Assembly: GCA_016709995.1 (NCBI GenBank) | Contig: JADJLQ010000002.1 | Coordinates: forward strand, 682,001-746,000 | Source: Saprospiraceae bacterium | Lineage (GTDB): Bacteria; Bacteroidota; Bacteroidia; Chitinophagales; Saprospiraceae | Reading direction: 5' to 3' | Length of the DNA stretch: 64,000 nt | Shown here: in pieces, positions 28,801-37,600 of the stretch | Position numbering within the stretch: the stretch's first letter is position 1 | How the letters are laid out: every line of letters begins with the position of its first letter | The notes under the pieces: generated by a model | The model's database searches: none | Told to the model about the DNA's origin: nothing | Seen by the model: the letters and a program-made list of their open reading frames with translations, nothing else | Program-made: the position numbers and the translations under genes

Positions 28801-31800
28801 TGGTTTTTGCTTGGATCATGTGTTCCTCCATAGATAGAGAGGCTATATTGAGATCCGGGGGTGACCCCATTGACCTGCTGCCAAAACCAGAATGGATTGC
28901 TGTTGCTGGCATTTCTGGCATCCAGAAATGCATTGTAGGATCCACATACATCAAAACCCGTACCCTGATAAAACTTGCCGGTGTATCCGGGAGTCGAAGA
29001 GGACCAACCTGTAGTACTGCCTCCATTGTTTTCAAAGGAAGGATTCAATAAAATATTGTCAGGGCAGCTACAGCCAGGGTCGAAAATATCAAAAGTGATG
29101 GTAGTGTCGTGACATATCGAACCGCCTGCATCTGATTGATTGTACACTTTAATATTGACTACGTAGGTGCCTACAGCTGGTGTAAAAGGAGTGTCACCAC
29201 CGGGAGCATTATAGGGTACCGAGTTTTCTACATTTGTATTGGCTGCAGGCCCGGTGATGCTAAACTTCATACTTCCAATGGTTCCAATAAATCCTGCTTC
29301 AAGGTTATACAAAGATCCTAAAGTATTGATGCCAAAGGCCTGGCCATTGATGATAGGGATGTCATCACCACCATCCAATCTATTAAAATAAACACTCGTC
29401 ACGCGACCATCACAGCATACAGAGATATTGACAGTGGCTATGCTGGTATCGTTCGGACAGGGTGACGCTCCATTGACGACATATCTAAAAGAGGAAGTGG
29501 TAGCATTGGAGGATGGCGTAAATGTACTGCCACTGAAGCTACCATTAGATCCTGATATTCTGGTCCAGGTCCCCCCGGAGGCTTCCCCTGCAATCAGATC
29601 CAACAAATTGATGGGTGTAACTGAAGAATTGCAAATGGAGGTGGAGCCATCAACTCCTGCAGCGGCGGGACCAGTTATATTGACCGTAGCCATACTGGTA
29701 TCATTGGGACAGGGCGATGACCCGGTCAATATGTATCTAAACACAGAAGTAGTCGCATTGAGCGCCGGAGTAAAAGTATTGCCGCTAAATGTACCTCCCG
29801 ATCCGGATATTCTGGACCAGGTACCGCCTCCCTCTTCTCCTGAGATCAAGCTGAATAAATTGATAGGCGAGGTAGAAGTATTACAGATAGCAGTAGATCC
29901 ATCTGTGCCGGCATTGACTCCGGTAGTCACAGAGACAGAAGCAAAGCTTGTATCATTTGGACAAGGTGACGAACCTATGAGAATATACCTGAATATAGAG
30001 CTAGTAGCTCCTGTAGGCACGAAAGTACCTGTAGAAGCAGTAAAACTACCACCGCTACCAGAAGTTCTCGACCAGGTTCCACCGCTTTGTTCGCCTGTGA
30101 TTAAATTAAAAAGATTAATGCTTAAAGCACTATTAGAACAGACCGTTGTCATACCATCTGTGCCGGCAGCGACAGGGGGCGTGATCACCACAGTAGCTAT
30201 ACTCGTATCACCGGGACAAGGAGGAGCACCTGCGACTATGTATCTGAAAGTTGAGGTGGTCGCATTGGCTGCCGGCGTAAATGTATTTCCACTAAAGGTG
30301 CCACCAGTACCAGTCAGTCTGGACCATACTCCACCAACATTTTCGCCAGTGATTAAATTAAATAAATTAATGGCAGTAGTCGAGGTATTACAAATAGAGG
30401 CAGTACCATCCGTTCCGGCATTGATGGTAGGACAATTGCCGGTCAAAGTTAGACAAGCCAGATCTACCTTAATATAATCGCCCACCCCTCTGCCTTCGAC
30501 TCTCAGATAAGAAGTCCCGGTAGGGGCTGTTCCTGCTAAAGTATATTGCTGCAATCCCGGATTGACATCCACATCGTAATCGATCTGAACACTGTCTCTG
30601 GACAATCTCACGCCACTGGAATTGTAAAAAGACAATAAGAAAGCATGATTGCCAGAGGGTTCATGCGTACCGCCGTAAATACTAAGGGTATACATATTGC
30701 CTGGTGTCACACTGTTCACCTGCTGATAAAACCAAAAAGGATTATTATTGGTGGCATTTCTGGCATCAAGAAAAGCATTATAGGATCCACACACATTAAA
30801 TCCGTCTCCGACATAAAACTTTCCGGTGGAGCCTGGCGTACTATTTGACCAACCGGTAGTACTACCCCCATTATTTTCAAAGGAAGGGTTACTTAGGATA
30901 TTACCCGGGCAGCTGCAGGCGAGATCTGTCAAGGTGAAAGAGATGGTCGTATCATGACAAAGACTGCCAGCTGCATTATCCTGCGTATATGCCTGCATTC
31001 GCACACTATAATTTCCAGCAGCCGGTATCCATGCAGTACCTGTACCAGGTGCATTCCACTCCTCCAGATTTTCAATATTGTTACTGGCGGTAGGCCCGGT
31101 GATGGTAAATTTTACACTTTCTACATTGCCTGATACAGTGGCCTCGAGGTTGCGCAGACCATCAGACAAAGTACTCACATCAAAACTACCTCCCACCTGG
31201 ATGGGCGTTACATTATTGCCTGTAGACAATTCATTAAAAAACAAACCGGTGATCCGATTGCCGTCACAAACTGAGCCGGCGGTACCTTGCAGACAAACCA
31301 GGTCGACTTTGAGCCAATCAGCCCCGGTCTTACCGATGACCCTTACTTTGTTGGCGGATGCCGGTGCATTGGCATTAATCGTATATCCTTCCATAGAACC
31401 GGATGCTCCTAATACATGATCGACCTCTAAAAACACAGAATCCAGCCTGGTATTGCCATTAAAAAAAATCAAACCAAATTTGGCCACATCACCAGGCACA
31501 TGGGTTCCCGCTTTAAATTTTAGCGTGACCGGCAAGCCTCCTGCAATCGATACATCCTGGTAAAAACTAGCCAGGTTGCTATTGCTTAAGCCATCTTGCT
31601 GTGCTGAATGACCGGACCCGCACTGGGCGGCATAAGCATCACTCTGAAATACATTATAAGGTTGGGTCGCAGTCCAATTGGCAGGGGGATTGCCAGACTC
31701 AAAACTGGGATTCAGGATTAAATTATTATCACAATTGCATGAGCCCACGACCACCTGCATGGTATCCGAACATCCTCCCTTAGTCCATATATATTTGTAG

Positions 31801-32390
31801 GTTCCGGCAGTCATAAAAGCGCTGGCAATTGCAGTCGCTGAAGAAGTGCTTGAAAGCTCTGAATAGCCTGGATTGGACGCAGCTATTACCCAGCTAGCCC
31901 CTGATGTAGAGGTAGCCCCTAAAGCCACAGCGCTGTAAATATCAGGAGTCGATTTATCAGGGCCTGCATTGGGTGGGGTACAATTGGATATAGTAAAATG
32001 AAAGGTCGTGTCATGACATTTATTGGCTGAGGAGGCTGTATTAGAAGAGAATATTTCTATAAACACGGTATAGGATCCTACACTATTCAGTGAGTAACCT
32101 GAATTCCAGGGCGCTGAGGTCTCAAGATTCTGGATATTGTTGCCTGCAGGTCCGCTGATGGTAAACCTGACACTGCCGGTAGCTGAAGAATTAGAGATTG
32201 CTTCGAGGTTGTAGGCTGTACCTACCGGTAAATAGCTTCCATTTTCGTCAATGGTGATATCAGTTCCTCCATCGAGTTTATTAAATTTTAAGCCAAGGAT
32301 TCGGTCGCTGCAAGTAAAACTATAAGCACTAAATGCTACTAATAATAAATACAGACCAAAAGCTATTTTGGTAATGGCCTTGAGGTACAT
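25803..32390 (-). CDS. Giant modular surface protein with SdrD-B domains (2195 aa)
   Basis: Exported, adhesin-like protein with signal peptide (1-28). Modules, in rough order: a ~105-residue module ending CHDTTxxF (residues 29-135, again ~375-485 and ~1000-1110); a ~160-residue NPSFE module ending IKVDLACL, resembling a carbohydrate-binding sandwich (three copies, ~225-370, ~490-650, ~1115-1275); four ~82-residue repeats with AGTDGSTxICN, INLFxLIxGE and CPNDTS (~652-995); SdrD-B domains (SLGDYVWYDKNENGIQDGGE) alternating with a DPCxC...ATPGGxW module (two copies); and a final domain shared with the neighbouring giant. Ends early (NNVNAEK) because a T-run is one base shorter than in the other copy. 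No T9SS CTD. Function beyond surface or matrix binding is unknown. Confidence 0.88.
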   Translation of the reverse strand: MYLKAITKIAFGLYLLLVAFSAYSFTCSDRILGLKFNKLDGGTDITIDENGSYLPVGTAYNLEAISNSSATGSVRFTISGPAGNNIQNLETSAPWNSGYSLNSVGSYTVFIEIFSSNTASSANKCHDTTFHFTISNCTPPNAGPDKSTPDIYSAVALGATSTSGASWVIAASNPGYSELSSTSSATAIASAFMTAGTYKYIWTKGGCSDTMQVVVGSCNCDNNLILNPSFESGNPPANWTATQPYNVFQSDAYAAQCGSGHSAQQDGLSNSNLASFYQDVSIAGGLPVTLKFKAGTHVPGDVAKFGLIFFNGNTRLDSVFLEVDHVLGASGSMEGYTINANAPASANKVRVIGKTGADWLKVDLVCLQGTAGSVCDGNRITGLFFNELSTGNNVTPIQVGGSFDVSTLSDGLRNLEATVSGNVESVKFTITGPTASNNIENLEEWNAPGTGTAWIPAAGNYSVRMQAYTQDNAAGSLCHDTTISFTLTDLACSCPGNILSNPSFENNGGSTTGWSNSTPGSTGKFYVGDGFNVCGSYNAFLDARNATNNNPFWFYQQVNSVTPGNMYTLSIYGGTHEPSGNHAFLLSFYNSSGVRLSRDSVQIDYDVDVNPGLQQYTLAGTAPTGTSYLRVEGRGVGDYIKVDLACLTLTGNCPTINAGTDGTASICNTSTTAINLFNLITGENVGGVWSRLTGTGGTFSGNTFTPAANATTSTFRYIVAGAPPCPGDTSIATVVITPPVAAGTDGMTTVCSNSALSINLFNLITGEQSGGTWSRTSGSGGSFTASTGTFVPTGATSSIFRYILIGSSPCPNDTSFASVSVTTGVNAGTDGSTAICNTSTSPINLFSLISGEEGGGTWSRISGSGGTFSGNTFTPALNATTSVFRYILTGSSPCPNDTSMATVNITGPAAAGVDGSTSICNSSVTPINLLDLIAGEASGGTWTRISGSNGSFSGSTFTPSSNATTSSFRYVVNGASPCPNDTSIATVNISVCCDGRVTSVYFNRLDGGDDIPIINGQAFGINTLGSLYNLEAGFIGTIGSMKFSITGPAANTNVENSVPYNAPGGDTPFTPAVGTYVVNIKVYNQSDAGGSICHDTTITFDIFDPGCSCPDNILLNPSFENNGGSTTGWSSSTPGYTGKFYQGTGFDVCGSYNAFLDARNASNSNPFWFWQQVNGVTPGSQYSLSIYGGTHDPSKNHAFLLSFYNAGGTRLSRDSVQVDYDVDINPGLQLYLLQGIAPTGTSYLRVEGRGVGDYLKVDLACLTLSSQPASLGDYVWYDKNENGIQDGGELPAPGKIIKLYTQANVLVGMDTTDVNGIYGFSNLPPGNYYISFDTTGTGFKLTKPNVGNDAFDSDIDTITGKSGNITLASGQIDLKWDVGLVARVGASIGDPCTCHDIIYLRDELYEVLDELIINGTPGSVWTILSQTGMEVIDTLANMDLPASGTIIPEVSPGLYKLKFSHDVGVGYMVTVSDGIHTLSYSNLCIVSKLITSIDPIFSICGVADPITLTGSATLGGNPSPGTVSFTINGQPATIFNPALYAPGTTVTVIVRFTPQNTQDCPQMYKYDILIEPSGCQASLGDRAWYDLNRNGIQDNIIDPLDGSIVGPEWGAPGLIIELHRSSNDALVAKDTTDSNGYYLFTGLPAGDYYIKLVVSSLPTGFVVSPTDANGNTQDAADNDIMHITYRSASTTLVSGENDLTWDIGINHSGSPNITDPCGCVEEYIYTPDNQNYIYSEEVAVEATPGGIWRIIAINNATGNTTYGIMQDGPSADFLPQVLVPQPFGVALTVVSPGVFHYDFYHQEPLGYGIVVTDGIDTLEYQSACISVQEEFDQSIRSICAFSPTLNLPTVFPDGTVTYYFLQNGAFHFIDNFDEYMAQFIAAAQNPPITTLNPLNYSPGDTIALYMRWLPNGNVGVPGTGLCPKTLVLNIAVEADVTDCAAGIGNFVWNDQDADGHQDAGEPGIPGVTVTLTNIGTNAMRDTLTDANGRYFFGSIPPGTYKVTFGTPAGYIPTTANAGGVLDDVDSDAGAGGMTGNYVLVAGQVDSTVDAGFRLPPDLTPTISLSPSSFVVSASNPNRQLRMFVRLSEILNQPTNGTTITIQIVKDNRFTFTYNPALTSLGTTTLENTDWTFDNSNPVFWIWRTNKVIPGLNSTTFGLQGNFNTQGVNGTKFFTVQLINGGGGEINLNNNVNAEK
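29410..30440 (-). repeat. Four tandem ~82-residue protein repeats
   Basis: Within the 2195-residue protein, four consecutive units of about 250 bases encode the same pattern: AGTDGST.ICN, INLF.LI.GE, GGTWSR, GGTF, TTS.FRY, CPNDTS.ATV.I. Two more copies, separated by a PKD-like domain, occur in the neighbouring giant. Divergence between units is substantial, so this is an old expansion. Confidence 0.85.
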
Positions 32391-32815
32391 AGGGTAGGTA
32401 ATTTTAGGTAATAAATAAAAAAACGGTACAATATTTTCTCAGATCAAACCTTTGTTTTAAATCGAGAAATAGTTTTTAGGTCCTCTAATATAGCCATCCT
32501 CCCCTACAATTGGTAATTAATCCAAATAGGTTTCAATTTGAATGTTAATATATTGTTCTAATTATTATATTTTATACAATATATTATATCTATATGAATG
32601 AATATTATATCAATTAATTTTCAAATTCCATAAAAATCGACTTATTAAAAAATTATAGTTAAATCCTTATTTCTGTCTGCTATCCCAAAGATATTTTGAT
32701 TATTAAATGTTTTAAATTTTATCAGGTGATCAAAAACTACCAGCCAAAACAACTATTATATTAACATTAGATATAATACCAAATTACTTATCATCAGACG
32801 ACTGGCGAACACGAA
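32391..32815. other. AT-rich upstream region of the 2195-aa gene
   Basis: Very AT-rich, no gene seen on either strand. It should carry the promoter and leader of the giant gene to its left; no clean TAnnTTTG match was found in the minus direction. It abuts repeat array B. Confidence 0.5.
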
Positions 32816-33391
32816 GTGCTACTTGTCTAAAGTGCAGTCGCTAGCAGGCGGCGCCTTCAAGGCCGCCTCCTGCTTTGCGCGGTTGCGGTTGCAAAAGGTA
32901 ATTTTTATTCCCCAAAAGACAAGAGGCGGCCCTGAAAGGTGCCCTGTATTGCGGCAAGTGTGGTCGTAAGCAGGCGGCGCCTTCAAGGCCGCCTCCTGCT
33001 TTGCGCGGTGGCAAAAGGTAATTTTTTTATTCACCAAAAGACAAGAGGCGGCCCTGGAAGGCGCCACTTGTCCCCAAAAAAATCCCCACATCGCTACGAT
33101 TCACCAAAAGACAAGAGGCGACAACCTGAAAGGTGCCCTGTATTGCGGCAAGTGCGGTCGTAAGCAGGCGGCGCCTTCAAGGCCGCCTCCTGCTTTGCGC
33201 GGTTGCAAAAGGTAATTCTTTTTATTCCCCAAAAGACAAGAGGCGGCCCTGAAAGGAGCCCTGTATTGCGGCAAGTGTGGTCGCTAGCAGGCGGCGCCTT
33301 CAAGGCCGCCTCCTGCTTTGCGCGGTTGCAAAGTTATTCTTTTCATTCCCCAAAAGACAAGAGGCGGCCCTGGAAGGCGCCACTTGTCCTC
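32816..33391. repeat. REP/BIME-like palindromic repeat array B (4 cores)
   Basis: Same family as array A, with cores at 32844, 32970, 33164 and 33287. Spacings of 126, 194 and 123 bases mirror array A's 120, 193, 123 (and 123). The wide gap again contains the decayed terminator-like segment (about 33073-33100), so the layout existed before the duplication. The first unit is truncated at its left end. Confidence 0.9.
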
Positions 33392-33419
33392 AAAAAAAAG
33401 CCCCGCATTCCTGCGAGGC
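33392..33419 (-). terminator. Rho-independent terminator, cassette B
   Basis: On the minus strand GCCTCGCA-GGAA-TGCGGGGC forms a stem-loop followed by eight Ts, matching cassette A apart from the loop. It ends the transcript of the intact T9SS partner gene. Confidence 0.88.
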
Positions 33420-33514
33420 TCCTTGCTATCTGGTATAAAGGTATTTCTTGTAAAGATTTCTCCTGGGGCTTCAGTAGCGCTTTGCGCCTCCCGAAACTTC
33501 GGGAGCGCACGAAT

Positions 33515-34663
33515 TTAATAATCCACTTTCACCACCGTCATCGACTCATTGATCTCCGCACTCGATACCCGTACGATATAAGTACCTGGCGTATACTCCG
33601 ACATGTTAAGGTCAAGGTAGTTCGAACCATTTCGAAATTGCAACCCTTTATTGAAAACACTTCGACCAAGAATATCATAGATTTCTAATCTCACGTTGCT
33701 CTCAGTATTACTATTAAAAACTATCTCAAGCTTTCCTTTTACTGGATTTGGATATGCTTCCATACTAAACCTATCATTTTTTTTAATAATAATACTCTGT
33801 ATATCTGTATAAGTGTAACTTCCATTTACATCAATCTGCTTAATCCTATAATATACTTTCCCTGCACTTCCAATATTGTCATCATATATATATAATTGCT
33901 CATTACTTGATTGACCAGCTGCGGCTTTCTTGCCTATAGTTGTCCAATTTTCTTCTCCATTTATCTTTCTTTCAATATTAAATTCAAGTGAAATTTCATT
34001 TTTTGTAATCCAAGTTAGTTTCGATTTGTTTTGACCCAAATATTTAGCGTTGAAATTAATAAGTTGCAAAGGAAGATATGTATACTCCGAAAATTGATCA
34101 TCTGCTTCGACATTTCCACCACTCAAAGGTCTTTGGCTACAACTTGTCCAATCCGATGGAGTTGGAGCACCATTTCCAAATGCAAGTGGTTCCAGATTTA
34201 CAATAAGTCCATTATTAGGATTGGACATTGGAGATCCAACTACGTGTCTCAAATGAACTACGATAATATCGCCAGCACCTGATGGTATTACTTGATTTTG
34301 AATGCCTAACCACTGAGATGAAAAATCATCATATACCCAATTAAACCATGATACTGCAGTCCCACTCAAATCTGCTGTAGGATGAACGACTGCATTAGCT
34401 TGACCTGACTCCGGCTCACTAGAACCATCAGATAGTCCAATCCGAATTACAAGTTTACAGCTATTATTTTGGCACGGATTCTCATTAAATCTGTTCAAAG
34501 CACATGCTCCTGAGTTCCCTACTGCAAATGTAGCTGTACCGGTTTGACCTGCAAATTTATATGGTGCCGGATCTAAAACCGGATCAGTTATAAATGGTTG
34601 ATATTGTCCAAAATTTATAAAATAAAATAATAAAAAGCTTAAAACCAAAGAGATCTTTTTCAT
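33515..34663 (-). CDS. T9SS type A sorting-domain protein, partner of the giant adhesin (382 aa)
   Basis: Exported protein with signal peptide MKKISLVLSFLLFYFINFGQ (1-20). Residues about 21-185 form a beta-rich domain of unknown family with two Cys pairs (GACALNRFNENPCQNNSCKL). Residues about 205-290 look like the WRTKNE-type beta-sandwich often placed before sorting domains (LINFNAKYLGQNKSKLTWIT then NIERKINGEENW). The last ~75 residues are a T9SS type A C-terminal domain (MEAYPNPVKGKLEIVFN, LEIYDILGRSVF, YTPGTYIVRVSS). It should cross the outer membrane by T9SS and be surface-attached. It starts 13 bases after the giant gene's stop, so the two are co-transcribed. The giant lacks a CTD, so this protein may be its surface partner; that is inference. 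Confidence 0.92.
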   Translation of the reverse strand: MKKISLVLSFLLFYFINFGQYQPFITDPVLDPAPYKFAGQTGTATFAVGNSGACALNRFNENPCQNNSCKLVIRIGLSDGSSEPESGQANAVVHPTADLSGTAVSWFNWVYDDFSSQWLGIQNQVIPSGAGDIIVVHLRHVVGSPMSNPNNGLIVNLEPLAFGNGAPTPSDWTSCSQRPLSGGNVEADDQFSEYTYLPLQLINFNAKYLGQNKSKLTWITKNEISLEFNIERKINGEENWTTIGKKAAAGQSSNEQLYIYDDNIGSAGKVYYRIKQIDVNGSYTYTDIQSIIIKKNDRFSMEAYPNPVKGKLEIVFNSNTESNVRLEIYDILGRSVFNKGLQFRNGSNYLDLNMSEYTPGTYIVRVSSAEINESMTVVKVDY

Positions 34664-34675
34664 TTTTACTTGTCT

Positions 34676-37600
34676 TTAATTTGATATAAAATAATCTATT
34701 TTTTCTGCATTCACATTATTGTTCAGATTAATTTCTCCGCCACCTCCGTTAATTAATTGAACTGTGAAAAATTTGGTGCCATTGACTCCTTGAGTGTTGA
34801 AATTTCCCTGTAATCCAAAAGTGGTTGAGTTTAATCCAGGAATAACTTTATTTGTTCTCCATATCCAGAAAACCGGATTCGAATTATCAAATGTCCAATC
34901 AGTATTCTCTAATGTGGTGGTGCCTAGAGAAGTGAGAGCAGGATTATATGTAAAGGTGAACCGATTATCTTTCACAATTTGAATGGTTATTGTCGTACCA
35001 TTTGTAGGTTGATTTAAAATTTCCGATAATCTTACGAACATTCTTAATTGTCTATTAGGGTTCGACGCTGAAACAACAAAGGATGATGGTGACAGTGAAA
35101 TTGTTGGTGTCAAATCGGGTGGTAATCTAAATCCCGCATCCACCGTACTATCCACCTGACCTCCTATCAAAGTATAATTACCCGTCATTCCTCCTGCTCC
35201 CGCATCCCTATCCACATCATCCAATACTCCTGCCGCATTGGCCGCAGTCGGTATATATCCCGCCGGTGTACCAAAAGTCACTTTATATGTGCCCGGGGCA
35301 AGATTGTTAAAGAGGTACTTTCCGTTTGGAGCAGTCATGGCATTAGTCGTAGCGGCAGTCGTTACGTTAGTCAAAGTTACATTAACATTGGGAATTCCAG
35401 GCTCTCCGGGGTCTTGTTTTCCGTTGGCATTTTGGTCGTTCCAGACGAAGTTGCCCAGGGCGGCAGGACAATTACTGATCGAAATATTAAATGACTGTAT
35501 ATAGGTATTTTGACATAAGGTCGGATCCAGCGGGGTAAAAGTCAACTTCAAGGTGAACGTACCCATACCCAGGGTAGCAGGATCGATGACATTAGTATGA
35601 ATCTCGGTGTTTCCAGAAGTTGTGATAATATAATCGATAGTACCCGGCATATTGGCAGTGGCCATCAAATTGATCGGGGCGTCGTAAATACACAATGCGG
35701 TATCAAAAGCAGCCATGATCACATCAGGGTAAGGGCAAAGGTTGGTGATCATCAGTGTATCCGTACCATTGGTCACTCTTACAGTATATCCCAAAGAATC
35801 AATATGAACAAAATTGTATCGGTACATTCCCAATCCTACATTGTTTAGCATCGTCCCCACTGGAACCGGAATAGGGGCAGCGGGTGGTGCAGGACTTGTA
35901 GAAAGGTACATACCTGTTTGTTGTATGATCATCCAGGATCCACCTGGCGTAGCCATAACATCAAGTATTTCATCAAATTGGCCATTTTTGCCATTAGTCG
36001 CATTATTCTTACAAATACAGGGATCTACGATACTGGCAGAAATCATATAAATGCCCATATCCCAGGTCAGATCATTTTCGCCGGAAGTTAAATTGGTATT
36101 ATCTGATTTCCCTGTAGCCGGATTAAAATCACTGTCCTTCGTATCCATCGTATTGCCGCTTACATCTTTCTGGGTAATATCAAAATTAGCAGGAATCGTA
36201 GCGGTCACCATTTGCACATAATAATCTCCGGGAATCACATTGCTAAATAAATAGAAGCCGGATGAATTCGTTACTGCCGTACCCGCCACACTATTGTCTG
36301 ACACGCGTTTTAACTGGACCGAGATACCCTGTACCGGCATTTCCGGACCTACTATATTCCCATTGGGGTCAATAATATTGTCTTGGATGCCGTTTTTGTT
36401 TTTATCATACCAGACATAGTCTCCTAGGGAAGCAAGCTTATAAAATCCCGCATCCACTGTCGTATCCGTTTGACCACTGACCAGGGTATAGGCACTTGTT
36501 GTGCCGCCCGATCCGGCATCACTGTCTTTATCATCTGTCGTTGACCCTATATTGGCAGGAGATGCAAGATATCCTCCGGCAGGTGTACCGAAAGTCACTG
36601 TATACGTACCAGGGGTTAAATTGCTAAACAGGTATTTACCATTTCCATCAGTATTAGTGGCAGGAGGAGTAGAAGGTCCTCCACTGAGGCTGACACTTAC
36701 ACCTGAAATGCCTGGCTCACCCGGATCCTGTATACCATTGGCATTTAAGTCATGCCACACAAAATTGCCTATTGCTGCAGGAGCATATAACCCGAGATCA
36801 TTGCTCAAGTCATTTTGACCTGCGGCCAAAGTGATTGCGATAGCACCTGGTCCATCACTATCAAAATTATCATCTCCCACATTGGATGGAGAAATCACCA
36901 TACCTGCAGGAACATTGCTAAATGACAAAGAGTACGTAGAGGAAGGTGGAAGGTTCGGGAATAAATAAAGACCATTAGCATCTGTAGTATCTTTTATGGT
37001 AAAGCTGGTACTATTGATCGTATAAGTCAAGGTAGCAATGACACCAGGCACGCCGGTTTCACCACCACCATTTTGAATACCATTGGCATTGAGATCCTTC
37101 CATACAAAATCTCCAATACTACCGGTACCTGCAAAACCAAAGTCTACAGTCAGGTTGCCGTTATTGCCATCACCGTCATTGGTAGGTTCGCCACCACTGG
37201 TCAAGGTGATTGGTAAGCTTTTTACTTCTCCGGTGCCTGATCCTGTTCCGTTGTCGTCATTGAGTGTATTGTTGTCAGGATCACCACCATCTACTGCTGA
37301 TGATTTGTAACCTGCAGGTGGAGTTACACCTACTACATAGTCGCCAGGAGTCAGTCCTGTAAAATTGTAGGCTCCGGTGTTTCCTGTCACTGGTGCTGTC
37401 TGTAAAAGGGTAGTACCGTTGGCAGCATACAATTTAACAGTAGCTCCGGCTAGTCCTGGTTCGCCAGGATCCTGGAAACCGTTATTATTTTGATCAAACC
37501 AGACATAATCGCCGAGATTGACAGTTTGGTTGAAACCTGCATCGATGCCCAGGTTGTTTTCACCGGCAGCCAGTACGATTCCGGTCACATTGCCACCGGT

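Larger units (their letters stand above)
33392..35162 (-). repeat. Near-identical duplicated cassette, copy B
   Basis: Partner of 24529-26272. Here both the T9SS gene and the giant's 3' end are intact, so this copy is likely closer to the original. Scattered single-base differences such as a G/A near 34773 and T/C near 35028 show the copies are not artificially identical. Confidence 0.9.

Noticed and set aside
29428..30477. 349-codon plus-strand frame opposite the 2195-aa gene
   Set aside because: It mirrors the four-fold protein repeat on the other strand, has no signal or family match, and its repeat structure follows the real gene. Same for plus-strand frames at 37-40 kb.
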